A DNA stretch of 64,000 nt from Hyphomicrobiales bacterium (GCA_900467685.1 UBQX01000022.1:23980-87979); one strand, 5' to 3'; shown: positions 1 through 8,626, counted from the first letter of the stretch. Notes: a model not told the origin generated them from the sequence alone. Numbers and translations: made by a program.

Positions 1-763
1 CCACCAGGACCAGCGTCATGACGGATGAGTCCCAGGCGGAGGGCACTTCGATATTGAGGCGGAAGACGACCTTGGCGTGCTTGACGATGGGCGAGCCCCA
101 GGTGTCGGTAAACAAGATGATGAAGATGCCGCGCTCGGCCGCAATCTTCGCCATCGTCTCCATTTCCTGCTCGTAGCGACGGATATCGAAGAGGACGAGA
201 ATGTTGCCGGGCCGCATGTTGAGAACGTATTGCGGCCAGGTGCTGCGGTTCGTCGAAATCAGCGTCACGCCCGAGCGGATGACCTGCAGATGTGTGAAGA
301 AATAGTCGGCCAACGCATGGGTGATGCGGCCGCCGGCGAGATAGACGGGTTTCTTTCGGTTGGACAGTTCCGCCGCTGCGCGGTCGAAATCCGGAATGGA
401 CATGTTGGCGAGGCTGTCGCGCATGTTGGCGACGACGGCATCGGCAAAGCGGTTGAGGATGTGCGTTCCCGGCGCATCGGCCGCCCAGCGGTCGTGCTTT
501 GAAATCGGGTTGGAAATTGTCTCTTCGAGTTCCTGGTGCAGGCGCGACTGGAAGTCGGGAAAGCCTGAAAAGCCGAGCTTCTGGACCATGCGGACAACAG
601 TCGGCGTCGACACGCGCGCGTTTTCCGCAAGCGCCGTGATCGACACAAGGCCGGACACCGGGTAGTTGTCGAGAAGCGTTTCAGCCAATTGCCTCTCGGC
701 CCGCGTGAGCGTGTCGTAGCTCGCGCCGATGATGTCCGAAACTGTTTTCAAGTTTCCGGTCAC
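1..763 (-). CDS. RpiR/MurR-family transcriptional regulator (3' end outside window)
   Basis: The reverse-strand frame starting at the GTG at 763 reads through to the window edge without a stop (about 254 residues visible). The first ~75 residues form an RpiR-type helix-turn-helix, with the typical segment VSTPTVVRMVQKLGFSGFPD. After it comes a SIS (sugar isomerase) fold with the segment KPVYLAGGRITHALADYFF, the ligand-binding part of this family. A GTG at 775 in the same frame is an alternative start. I prefer 763 because the GAGGGTGA just upstream is correctly spaced for a ribosome site. The gene is divergent from the catabolic operon beginning at 1025, so it is probably that operon's regulator. 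RpiR proteins usually sense phosphorylated sugars, and the ligand here is unknown. The C-terminus is not in the window. Confidence 0.85.
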   Translation of the reverse strand, partial: MTGNLKTVSDIIGASYDTLTRAERQLAETLLDNYPVSGLVSITALAENARVSTPTVVRMVQKLGFSGFPDFQSRLHQELEETISNPISKHDRWAADAPGTHILNRFADAVVANMRDSLANMSIPDFDRAAAELSNRKKPVYLAGGRITHALADYFFTHLQVIRSGVTLISTNRSTWPQYVLNMRPGNILVLFDIRRYEQEMETMAKIAAERGIFIILFTDTWGSPIVKHAKVVFRLNIEVPSAWDSSVMTLVLV

Positions 764-941
764 AGATATGTTCACCCTCTGGCGAAGCGTGCCGCAAAGA
801 TTGCGTGCCGGTCCCCACCGTTTTCTCATCTTGGTCGACGCAACCCTGGTCTGGACCCTGGCCGACGTCTTCAGTCGGTCTGGTGCCGACATTGTCACAA
901 AACTAAACGCAGGATCACAGCCCGAGTCAACGAGCATTTTT

Positions 942-1000
942 CTGAAAAGATAATTTCAGGAGTGAATTGACATCGGATTTTTTTTGAAGAACATTTTTCA
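942..1000. promoter_or_regulatory. Two inverted repeats in the divergent rpiR/hydrolase promoter region
   Basis: CTGAAA and TTTCAG face each other at 942-947 and 954-959 across six bases. A weaker copy with TGAA at 985-988 and TTCA at 997-1000 lies 42 bp further on. Both sit in the 261-bp AT-rich gap between the divergent regulator (start 763) and the first operon gene (start 1025). Dyad sites of this kind between a regulator and its divergent target are typical operators. Assignment to the RpiR protein is inference. Confidence 0.4.
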
Positions 1001-1024
1001 GAATTGAGGGTCTGGGATTTGACG

Positions 1025-1834
1025 ATGCGCAAGTGGGAATGCGTTCTTTCTCCGGATGAGGGCGATCCGGTCGGCATCGAGCAGGAGAGGGGTCGCGGCC
1101 CCTTCGTGATCGTGTGCGAACACGCGTCTTCCACGCTGCCCCGCGCCATGGGCGACATGGGCCTCAGCGAAGAGACGCGGCTATCCCACATCGCCTGGGA
1201 CCCGGGCGCACTGGCGGTTGCGCGGCTGCTTTCGGGCCGTTTCGACAGCCCGCTTGTCTTCCAGAAGTTTTCCCGCCTTGTCTATGACTGCAATCGCCCG
1301 CCGGAATCACCGGCTTCGATGCCGCCGATGAGCGAGATTTATTCAGTTCCCGCCAATGAGGCCGTCGACGGGGCCGAGCGGCTTGCCCGGACGCAGGCAC
1401 TCTATCGGCCATTCCATGCGGCCGTCTCTACGCTGATCGATGAGCGGACCTGCAGCGGGCTTGCAACTGCGGTGATCACTGTCCACAGTTTCACGCCTGT
1501 CTATTTCGGCAAGCCGCGTGCGGTCGAAATCGGCATTCTGCACGATGCAGATGCGCGTCTTGCCGACGGCATGCTGACGGCCGCCACATCGGATCGCCGC
1601 TATGACGTACGCCGCAACGAGCCCTATGGGCCGGCCGATGGCGTGACGCACAGTCTCATTCTTCATGGAATTTCGCGCGGAATTCCAAACGTGATGATCG
1701 AGGTCCGTAACGACCTCATTTCAGATGAAGCCGGCCAAGGGGTCATGGCCGGTTACCTGTCGGAGCTGATTGCGCAGGCGATCGGCCAGCAGGAGCATAA
1801 TAACAAGACCTTCATGAATGTCAGAAGCCACTAG
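1025..1834 (+). CDS. N-formylglutamate amidohydrolase-family protein
   Basis: This protein of about 269 residues belongs to the FGase (HutG-type) zinc amidohydrolase family. Near residue 30 it has the segment VIVCEHASSTLP, then the SHIAWDPGA and VYDCNRPPES segments, and a C-terminal VMIEVRNDLI segment, all typical of the family. Known members cleave N-formyl-L-glutamate to formate and glutamate. It is the first gene of an operon with a permease, a glutamine-synthetase-like ligase, an aldehyde dehydrogenase and an alcohol dehydrogenase. No histidine-degradation genes are nearby, so the substrate may be another N-acyl or gamma-glutamyl amide. The ATG at 1025 was chosen. TTG codons at 1004 and 1019 are in frame, and the GAGGG at 1006-1010 is spaced best for 1019, so the exact start is uncertain. 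Confidence 0.85.
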   Translation: MRKWECVLSPDEGDPVGIEQERGRGPFVIVCEHASSTLPRAMGDMGLSEETRLSHIAWDPGALAVARLLSGRFDSPLVFQKFSRLVYDCNRPPESPASMPPMSEIYSVPANEAVDGAERLARTQALYRPFHAAVSTLIDERTCSGLATAVITVHSFTPVYFGKPRAVEIGILHDADARLADGMLTAATSDRRYDVRRNEPYGPADGVTHSLILHGISRGIPNVMIEVRNDLISDEAGQGVMAGYLSELIAQAIGQQEHNNKTFMNVRSH

Positions 1835-1888
1835 AATTCAACTGGACGACATTGGCGTCGGCACGACGCAAACAGGGGAACTGAAACC

Positions 1889-3439
1889 ATGAGTGAATAC
1901 TCAGATACAGACAAGAAACAGGACCTCGCGGTCCTGCATTCGATGGGCTACGCCCAGGAACTGGAACGGCGGATGAGTTCGTTCTCGAACTTTGCCATCT
2001 CCTTCTCGATCATCTGCATCCTGTCCGGCGGCATCAACTCGCTCGGACAGGCGACGTCCGGTGTGGGTGGCGCGGCCATCGGCATCGGCTGGCTTGTCGG
2101 CTGCGCAATCTCCGGCATCTTTGCGCTCGGCCTTGCCCAGATTGCGTCTTCCTATCCGACAGCAGGCGGGCTTTATCACTGGGCCTCCATCCTCGGTAAC
2201 CGCTTTACCGGCTGGCTGGCGGCGTGGCTCAACCTGCTCGGTCTCGTGACGGTTCTCGGGGCGATCAACGTCGGCACGTATTACTTCTTCTTCGGTGCGT
2301 TCGGCACCTATTTCGGCATGGAAGACACGCTTCTGGTTCGCGTGCTCTTCGTTGCCGCAATTACCGCACTTCAGGCCCTGATCAATCATTTCGGGATCGG
2401 CCTGACGGCTAAGCTCACGGACTTCTCCGGCTATCTGATCTTCGCGACGGCGATTCTCTTGACCGTGGCCTGCCTGGTTGCGGCACCCGGTTACGACATC
2501 GGCCGCCTCTTCACGTTCGCGAACTATACGGGCACGGAAGGTGCAAGCGGGGTCTGGCCGAATCAGGTTTCGACTCTGATGGCATTCGGGCTCGGCCTGC
2601 TGCTGCCGATCTACACGATCACCGGCTACGACGCCTCGGCGCATACGTCTGAAGAGACGATCAAGGCGTCCACCTCGGTTCCGCGCGGCATGATCTCCGC
2701 CGTGCTCTGGTCGTCGCTCTTCGGCTACATCATGCTGTGCTCGTTCGTCCTCATGATCCCGAACATGGACGATGCCGCCAAGCAGGGCTGGAACGTGTTC
2801 TTCTGGGCCATGGACAGCCAGATGAACCCCTTGATGAAGGATGTGCTCTACTTCCTGATCTTCATCTCGCAGTTCCTGTGCGGTCTTGCCACCGTCACGT
2901 CGCTGTCGCGCATGATGTTCGCCTTCTCGCGTGACAAGGGCCTGCCGGGTTCGGCGGCGCTGGCGAAGGTCAGCCCGAAGTATCGCACGCCGGTTGCGGC
3001 CATCTGGGTCGGCTCGATCCTGTCGGTTCTTTTCGTATGGTTTACGTCTGCCATCACGATTGCCGGCACGCCTGCCTATTCGATCGTTGTGTCCTGCACG
3101 GTCATCTTCCTCTTCCTCTCCTTCGCTCTGCCTATTGCACTCGGCATTGTCGCCATCGGTGGGCCGAAGTGGTCTAAGATGGGCGAGTGGAACATGGGCA
3201 TCGGCACCTATAAGCTGGTGGCGGTTCTGACCATCGTCGCCATGATCCTGATCTTCTTCATCGGCATTCAGGCGCCGAACGACTGGGCGCTGCCGATCAC
3301 GGTGGGCTTCCTGGTTCTCACGGCGATTGTCTGGCTGGCGTTTGAAAACAAGCGCTTCAAGGGGCCGCCGATCGGCGAGGAAGTCGCCAAGCGCCAGGCG
3401 GAAATTGCTGCCGCCGAACACGCGGTCGGCGAAGCCTGA
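1889..3439 (+). CDS. APC-superfamily amino acid/amine permease
   Basis: This is a 516-residue inner-membrane transporter with about 12 hydrophobic segments. The N-terminus carries the ELERRMSSFSNFAISFSII segment and a following glycine-rich helix, as in GABA/choline-type permeases of the amino acid-polyamine-organocation superfamily. The central GYDASAHTSEET segment is another hallmark of that branch. It lies 54 bp after the FGase-family gene and 110 bp before the glutamine-synthetase-like gene, so it probably imports the amine or amino acid that the operon consumes. The substrate cannot be told from sequence. GABA, ethanolamine or a related amine are reasonable candidates. The ATG at 1889 has a GGGGAACTG upstream. 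Confidence 0.88.
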   Translation: MSEYSDTDKKQDLAVLHSMGYAQELERRMSSFSNFAISFSIICILSGGINSLGQATSGVGGAAIGIGWLVGCAISGIFALGLAQIASSYPTAGGLYHWASILGNRFTGWLAAWLNLLGLVTVLGAINVGTYYFFFGAFGTYFGMEDTLLVRVLFVAAITALQALINHFGIGLTAKLTDFSGYLIFATAILLTVACLVAAPGYDIGRLFTFANYTGTEGASGVWPNQVSTLMAFGLGLLLPIYTITGYDASAHTSEETIKASTSVPRGMISAVLWSSLFGYIMLCSFVLMIPNMDDAAKQGWNVFFWAMDSQMNPLMKDVLYFLIFISQFLCGLATVTSLSRMMFAFSRDKGLPGSAALAKVSPKYRTPVAAIWVGSILSVLFVWFTSAITIAGTPAYSIVVSCTVIFLFLSFALPIALGIVAIGGPKWSKMGEWNMGIGTYKLVAVLTIVAMILIFFIGIQAPNDWALPITVGFLVLTAIVWLAFENKRFKGPPIGEEVAKRQAEIAAAEHAVGEA

Positions 3440-3549
3440 CAAGACGAGCCCAAAGACTTGCGCTCCGGCTATCGCTGGCCGGGGCGCTTCCAATCCATAA
3501 TGACAAAGCGGGCCCGTGAGCGGCCGACAGGGAACAGGGACAGCTTCTG

Positions 3550-4917
3550 ATGAGCGCCAAATACGATTTCGAGACCTTGAAAAAGGACGTGGCCGAGGGC
3601 CGTATCGATACGGTTCTGGCCGTACAGGTCGATATGCAGGGTCGGCTCATGGGCAAGCGCTTCCACGCGCAATATTTCCTCGATAGCGGCTGGCACGAGA
3701 CGCATAGTTGCAACTACCTACTGGCGACCGATATCGAGATGGAGACGGTTCCGGGCTACAAGGCGACGAGCTGGGAATCCGGCTACGGCGACTACACCAT
3801 GAAGCCGGATCTCTCGACGCTGCGGCGCATTCCGTGGCTCGAAGGCACGGCGATGGTCATCTGCGACGTGCTCGACCATCACACGCATGAAGAGGTTCCA
3901 CATTCGCCGCGCGCGATCCTGAAGAAGCAGGTCAAGCGGCTCGAAGGCATGGGGCTCAAGGCCTATATGGCGACCGAACTCGAATTCTTCCTCTTCGATC
4001 AGACCTATGACGACGCGCGCGAAAGCGGCTACCGCGACCTGCGCCTCTGCTCCGGCTATAATGAGGACTACCACATCTTCCAGACGTCCAAGGAAGAAGA
4101 CGTGATGCGGGCGATCCGCAACGGACTTTATGGCGCTGGCATCACGGTCGAGAATTCCAAGGGCGAGGCGTCTGCCGGCCAGGAAGAAATCAACGTCAAG
4201 TATGACGAGGCGGTGGTGACCGCCGACCAGCATTCCATCGTCAAGAACGGTGCAAAGGAAATTGCCTGGGCGCGCGGCAAGGCGATCACCTTCCTCGCCA
4301 AGTGGAGCAATGCCGCCGCCGGCAGTTCCTCGCATATCCACCAGTCGCTCTGGTCGCTCGACGGCAAGCCGATGTTCTATGATCCGAACGGTCGCTACGG
4401 CATGTCGAAGATGATGGAGCACTACGTGGCGGGCCTGCTCGCCCATGCCGAGGAAGTGACCTATTTCCTCGCGCCCTACATCAACTCCTACAAGCGCTTC
4501 GTCGCCGGCACCTTCGCGCCGACCAAGGCCATCTGGTCCAAGGATAACCGTACGGCTGGCTATCGCCTCTGCGGCGAGGGATCGAAGTCGATCCGCATCG
4601 AATGCCGCGTCGGCGGTTCGGACCTGAACCCCTATCTGGCGCTCGCAGCCCTTCTGGCGGCCGGCATCGACGGGATCGAAAAGCAGATGACGCTCGAAGA
4701 TCCCTTTACTGGCGACGCCTACAAGGCGGGCGAAATCCGCGAGGTGCCCAAGACGCTGCGTGCCGCCACGGAGGCACTCAACAAGTCTCAGCTTCTACGC
4801 TCGGCCTTTGGCGACGGCGTGGTCGATCACTATGTCCGCGCAGCGGAATGGGAGCAGGAAGAGTACGATCGCAAGATCACCGATTGGGAAGTGGCGCGCG
4901 GTTTCGAAAGGGCGTAA
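3550..4917 (+). CDS. Glutamine synthetase-family protein (probable gamma-glutamyl-amine ligase)
   Basis: This 455-residue protein has the glutamine synthetase fold. The beta-grasp domain is N-terminal. The catalytic domain has the EFFLFDQTYDDA segment, the ATP/glutamate loop GSSSHIHQSL at residues ~258-267, KRFVAGTFAPT, and the C-terminal RIECRVGGSDLNPYLAL segment. It resembles PuuA/GlnT-type paralogues, which ligate glutamate to an amine, more than housekeeping GlnA. No Tyr adenylylation motif of the GlnA type was seen. The neighbouring permease, aldehyde dehydrogenase and alcohol dehydrogenase suggest the ligated amine is then oxidised, as in the gamma-glutamylputrescine and gamma-glutamyl amino-alcohol pathways. 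The specific substrate is inference. Confidence 0.87.
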   Translation: MSAKYDFETLKKDVAEGRIDTVLAVQVDMQGRLMGKRFHAQYFLDSGWHETHSCNYLLATDIEMETVPGYKATSWESGYGDYTMKPDLSTLRRIPWLEGTAMVICDVLDHHTHEEVPHSPRAILKKQVKRLEGMGLKAYMATELEFFLFDQTYDDARESGYRDLRLCSGYNEDYHIFQTSKEEDVMRAIRNGLYGAGITVENSKGEASAGQEEINVKYDEAVVTADQHSIVKNGAKEIAWARGKAITFLAKWSNAAAGSSSHIHQSLWSLDGKPMFYDPNGRYGMSKMMEHYVAGLLAHAEEVTYFLAPYINSYKRFVAGTFAPTKAIWSKDNRTAGYRLCGEGSKSIRIECRVGGSDLNPYLALAALLAAGIDGIEKQMTLEDPFTGDAYKAGEIREVPKTLRAATEALNKSQLLRSAFGDGVVDHYVRAAEWEQEEYDRKITDWEVARGFERA

Positions 4918-5010
4918 ACCGGCCTCAAATTTCGCTTCGATGGTGTGGATGGGCTTCATTTGAAGTCGGTCGGCTGAACGCTGGAGCGATGAGACTCAAG
5001 AGAGGAATTG

Positions 5011-5033
5011 CCATCCCGCCGCAGGCGGGATGG
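5011..5033 (+). other. Perfect 10-bp hairpin inside the operon
   Basis: CCATCCCGCC at 5011-5020 and its exact complement GGCGGGATGG at 5024-5033 are separated by GCA. The hairpin lies in the 148-bp gap between the glutamine-synthetase-like gene and the aldehyde dehydrogenase gene and has no T-run after it. It is therefore more likely an mRNA processing or stability element, or a small repeat, than a terminator. Confidence 0.6.
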
Positions 5034-5065
5034 ATAGTTTAGAACACAAGATCAGGAAAAAGATC

Positions 5066-6448
5066 ATGACGATGATCCGATGCATTTCGCCGGTTGACGG
5101 TTCGGTCTATGCCGAACGTCCGGCGATGAGTTTTGACGATGCGGCCGCAGCGGTCGCGCGTGCCCGCAAGGCGCAGAAGGCCTGGGCGAAGCGCCCGCTC
5201 GAAGAGCGCGTGCAGCTGGTGCTGAAGGGCGTGGCGCGGCTTAACGAGATGGCCGATGTCGTGGTCGAGGAACTGGCTTGGCAGATGGGTCGTCCGGTTC
5301 GCTACGGCGGCGAGTTCAAGGGTTTCAACGAGCGCTCCAACTATGTCGCGACGATCGCCGCCGATGCGCTGGCGCCGCTGAAGGTCGAAAGCTCGGACAA
5401 GTTCGAGCGCTATATCGAGCGCGAGCCGCATGGCGTCGTCTTCGTCATCGCGCCGTGGAACTATCCCTACATGACCGCGCTGAACACGATTGCGCCGGCG
5501 CTGATGGCGGGGAACACGGTCGTGCTGAAGCATGCGTCGCAGACGCTGCTGGTCGGCGAGCGCTTCGTGCAGGCCTTCAACGAGGCGGGCGTGCCGGAAG
5601 ACGTGTTCATGAACGTTTTCCTCGACCATGACACGACGACGAAGCTGATTGCGGCCGGTTCGTTCAATTTCATCAACTTTACCGGCTCTGTCGAGGGCGG
5701 GCGCAATATCGAGCGCGCGGCTGCCGGCACGTTTACCGGCACGGGGCTCGAGCTCGGCGGCAAGGATCCGGGCTATGTCATGGAAGACGCCGATCTGGAT
5801 GCGGCTGTCGACACGCTGATGGATGGCGCGACCTACAATTCCGGCCAGTGCTGCTGCGGCATCGAGCGTATCTATGTGAACGAAAACCTGTACGACGAAT
5901 TCGTCGAGAAGTCGGTCGCCTGGGTGTCGAACTACAAGCTCGGCAACCCGCTCGACAAGGAAACGACGCTCGGCCCGATGGCGCACAAGCGCTTTGCCGC
6001 GACCGTGCGCGAGCAGATCGCTCAGGCCGTCTCCAAGGGCGCCAAGGCGCTGGTCGATCCGAAGCTCTTCCCGGCTGACGACGGTGGCGCCTATATCGCC
6101 CCGCAGATCCTCGTCGATGTCGATCACTCGATGGAGATCATGCGCGAGGAGACATTCGGTCCGGCTGTCGGCATCATGAAGGTCAAGAACGACGCCGAAG
6201 CGCTCGAGCTGATGAACGATTGCAAATACGGCCTGACCGTTTCGCTCTGGACGAAGGATGCGGAACGCGCCGCCCGTCTCGGTCGCGATCTGGAAACCGG
6301 CACGGTCTTCATGAACCGCGCCGACTATGTCGATCCGGGCCTTTGCTGGACCGGCTGCAAGGATACGGGCCGCGGCGGCTCTCTCTCCATCATCGGCTTC
6401 CATAACCTGACCCGTCCGAAATCCTATCACCTCAAGAAGGCACTCTAA
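5066..6448 (+). CDS. NAD(P)-dependent aldehyde dehydrogenase
   Basis: This aldehyde dehydrogenase of 460 residues oxidises an aldehyde to its acid. Features seen are the VIAPWNYPYMTALN cofactor-side segment, NFTGSVEGG, the catalytic glutamate in GLELGGKDPGYV (about residue 229), the nucleophilic cysteine in YNSGQCCCGIERIY (about residue 262), and EETFGPAVGI. The ATG at 5066 is preceded by AGGA at 5054-5057 with good spacing. An in-frame ATG at 5030 lies inside the hairpin arm and is unlikely. The next gene starts 1 bp after the stop, so translation with the alcohol dehydrogenase is tightly linked. Together the two would take an alcohol to a carboxylate. Confidence 0.9.
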   Translation: MTMIRCISPVDGSVYAERPAMSFDDAAAAVARARKAQKAWAKRPLEERVQLVLKGVARLNEMADVVVEELAWQMGRPVRYGGEFKGFNERSNYVATIAADALAPLKVESSDKFERYIEREPHGVVFVIAPWNYPYMTALNTIAPALMAGNTVVLKHASQTLLVGERFVQAFNEAGVPEDVFMNVFLDHDTTTKLIAAGSFNFINFTGSVEGGRNIERAAAGTFTGTGLELGGKDPGYVMEDADLDAAVDTLMDGATYNSGQCCCGIERIYVNENLYDEFVEKSVAWVSNYKLGNPLDKETTLGPMAHKRFAATVREQIAQAVSKGAKALVDPKLFPADDGGAYIAPQILVDVDHSMEIMREETFGPAVGIMKVKNDAEALELMNDCKYGLTVSLWTKDAERAARLGRDLETGTVFMNRADYVDPGLCWTGCKDTGRGGSLSIIGFHNLTRPKSYHLKKAL

Positions 6449-6449
6449 G

Positions 6450-7595
6450 ATGTCGATTACTGCAAACTGGAGCTACCCAACCCTCATCAAGATGGGGGCA
6501 GGGCGCATCAAGGAACTGGCCGATCACTGCAAGTCGCTCGGCATGAAGAAGCCGTTGCTGGTGACCGACCGTGGTCTCTCCACGATGCCGATTACGAAAC
6601 AGGCCCTCGACATTCTGGAAGCCGGCGGCCTCGGCCGCGCGATCTTCGCCGATGTCGATCCGAACCCGAACGAGAAGAACCTTGAAGCCGGCGTGAAGGC
6701 CTTCAAGGATGGCGGTCATGACGGCGTCGTTGCCTTCGGCGGCGGCTCGGGTCTCGACCTCGGCAAGTGCGTGGCCTTCATGGCCGGCCAGACGCGTCCC
6801 GTTTGGGATTTCGAGGATGTCGGCGACTGGTGGACGCGCGCGTCTGTCGAGGGCATTGCGCCGATCGTGGCCGTGCCGACCACGGCCGGCACCGGCTCGG
6901 AAGTCGGCCGTGCTTCGGTCATCACCAATTCGGTGACGGAAACGAAGAAGATTATCTTCCATCCGAAGTTCCTCCCCGGCGTGACAATCTGCGATCCGGA
7001 ACTCACCGTCGGTATGCCGAAGCACATCACCGCCGGCACCGGCATGGACGCCTTCGCGCATTGCCTGGAAGCCTACTCCTCGCCCTTCTACCATCCGATG
7101 AGCCAGGGCATTGCGCTCGAAGGCATGCGGCTGGTGAAGGAATATCTGCCGCGCGCCTACAAGGACGGGACGGATATCGAGGCCCGCACGCATATGATGT
7201 CGGCTGCTGCCATGGGCGCTGTTGCCTTCCAGAAGGGGCTCGGCGCGATCCACTCGCTCAGCCACCCGGTCGGCGCGATGTATCATACGCATCACGGCAC
7301 CACGAATGCCGTCGTCATGCCGCCGGTGCTGCGCTTCAACCGTCCTGCGATCGAAGATCGCATCGCGGCTGCTTCCGCCTATCTCGGCATTGCCGGCGGT
7401 TTCAACGGCTTCTACGACTTCGTTCTGGGCCTGCGCGAGGAACTCGGCATTCCGGACAAGCTCGCGGCGCTCGGCGTGAAGACGGATCGCGTCGACGAGA
7501 TGTCGGTCATGGCCGTCGCCGACCCGTCTACAGGTGGCAACCCGGTCGAACTGACCGTCGAAGCTGCCAAGAAGTTGTTCCTCGAATCGATCTGA
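6450..7595 (+). CDS. Iron-containing (group III) alcohol dehydrogenase
   Basis: This 381-residue protein is of the Fe-ADH/dehydroquinate-synthase-like fold. The NAD-binding half has GGGSGLDLGK and PTTAGTGSEV. The metal-binding half has the ligand series Asp ~199 and His ~203 in GMDAFAHCLEAY, then His residues in the HSLSHPVGAMYHTHHG segment (about 268-283). Members reduce or oxidise primary alcohols and aldehydes. It is the last gene of the operon and is followed by a strong terminator. It probably supplies the aldehyde for the adjacent aldehyde dehydrogenase. The alcohol substrate is not known. Confidence 0.9.
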   Translation: MSITANWSYPTLIKMGAGRIKELADHCKSLGMKKPLLVTDRGLSTMPITKQALDILEAGGLGRAIFADVDPNPNEKNLEAGVKAFKDGGHDGVVAFGGGSGLDLGKCVAFMAGQTRPVWDFEDVGDWWTRASVEGIAPIVAVPTTAGTGSEVGRASVITNSVTETKKIIFHPKFLPGVTICDPELTVGMPKHITAGTGMDAFAHCLEAYSSPFYHPMSQGIALEGMRLVKEYLPRAYKDGTDIEARTHMMSAAAMGAVAFQKGLGAIHSLSHPVGAMYHTHHGTTNAVVMPPVLRFNRPAIEDRIAAASAYLGIAGGFNGFYDFVLGLREELGIPDKLAALGVKTDRVDEMSVMAVADPSTGGNPVELTVEAAKKLFLESI

Positions 7596-7621
7596 TTGCT
7601 TTTGAAGCATCTCCTGAAAAG

Positions 7622-7651
7622 AACGCCCGTGCTCAAGCACGGGCGTTTTTC
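7622..7651 (+). terminator. Rho-independent terminator of the catabolic operon
   Basis: Arms AACGCCCGTGCT (7622-7633) and AGCACGGGCGTT (7636-7647) form a 10-12 bp stem with a TCAA-type loop, followed by a run of T. It lies 26 bp after the alcohol dehydrogenase stop codon. Confidence 0.9.
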
Positions 7652-7797
7652 GTTGTGGATTGAGGGTTTGGCGGCTGTTTCTGCGATACCGCTCCAGCCT
7701 TGCGTAAGGCAATCTGCACAGGCTTTTCCCAAGTTGTTCGAGATTCGTGTGTTTTGTCGGCGTCCGGTTGTCGGATCGTTAATTGCTGCAGTCGGCA

Positions 7798-7816
7798 TTA
7801 AACGTCCGTTAACCAT
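7798..7816 (+). promoter_or_regulatory. CtrA-like box upstream of the ParA-like gene
   Basis: TTAA at 7798-7801, seven bases, then TTAACCAT at 7809-7816 matches the alphaproteobacterial CtrA consensus TTAA-N7-TTAA together with the AACCAT extension reported for rhizobia. It is about 94 bp before the start codon at 7910, a usual position for an activator or repressor site. Binding has not been shown. Confidence 0.55.
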
Positions 7817-7909
7817 GATTTACGCAATGTGTATCCGTCGCGAAGCGGCAATCGATGCATGGTCCTTCAAGCCGGATGGGGTTCCGGCGGGCCGACTAGG
7901 GGGTTAGGA

Positions 7910-8626
7910 ATGCCGGTCATTTCACTTGCAAATACAAAGGGCGGCGCAGGCAAGACGACGGCGGCTCTGCTGCTGGCCTCTGAATATGTCCGCCAGGGCT
8001 ATCGCGTCGCCGTGCTCGACGCCGATCCGCAGAAGTGGATCACCAACTGGTACGAGACCGGCGGCAAGGATCCGAGCCTGACGGTGATTTCCGAAGTCAC
8101 CGTCGCCTCGCTGCAAACGCATATCCGCGAGATGCGCGACCAGATCGACTTCTTCATCATCGACCTTCCCGGTCAGCGCGATCCGCTGCTCGCCACCGCA
8201 CTCGGCCTTTCCGACCATGTGCTGATCCCTGTGCAGGGCTGTGCCATGGACGCCAAGGGCGCTGCGCAGGTCATCGAGCTGCTGGCGCACATGAAGCGGC
8301 AGGCAAACATCACCATTCCGCATTCGGTGGTTCTGACCCGCGTCAGCTCGATTGCGACGACACGGGCTCTTTCGGCGATCAAGGATCTGCTGGTCTCGCG
8401 CGGCGTGAACGTTCTCGAAACGCCGATCTTCGAACGCTCTGCCTTCCGCGATATCTTCGATCTGGGCACGATGCTGCACAAGGCCGATCCGAGCCGCATC
8501 ACCAATCTCGACAAGGCGCGCGAAAATGCTCGCGTGCTGGCGCTGGAACTGAAGCGCCTGCTTCCGGCCAAGCGCCGCGAACAGCCGCTGGGTCTGGCCG
8601 CACGACTGCGCGCGCGGGCGGCCTGA
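7910..8626 (+). CDS. ParA/MinD-type ATPase
   Basis: This P-loop ATPase of 238 residues is in the ParA/VirC1-like group. The deviant Walker A box KGGAGKTT is at residues ~10-17, the VAVLDADPQKW segment follows, and the hydrophobic IDFFIIDLPGQRDP segment is the Walker B/switch region. No ParB gene or parS-like cluster is adjacent, so it is an orphan ParA that may position a protein complex or act in cell-cycle-linked segregation. The ATG at 7910 is preceded by AGGGGG at 7898-7903. The longer frame back to 7829 has no ribosome site and would extend past the natural N-terminus. A CtrA-like box lies upstream. Confidence 0.87.
   Translation: MPVISLANTKGGAGKTTAALLLASEYVRQGYRVAVLDADPQKWITNWYETGGKDPSLTVISEVTVASLQTHIREMRDQIDFFIIDLPGQRDPLLATALGLSDHVLIPVQGCAMDAKGAAQVIELLAHMKRQANITIPHSVVLTRVSSIATTRALSAIKDLLVSRGVNVLETPIFERSAFRDIFDLGTMLHKADPSRITNLDKARENARVLALELKRLLPAKRREQPLGLAARLRARAA

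Noticed and set aside
1901..3493. Long reverse-strand open frame of 530 codons
   Set aside because: It is antisense to the APC permease, has no ribosome site, and its Arg/Asp-rich composition is the mirror of the GC-rich coding strand.
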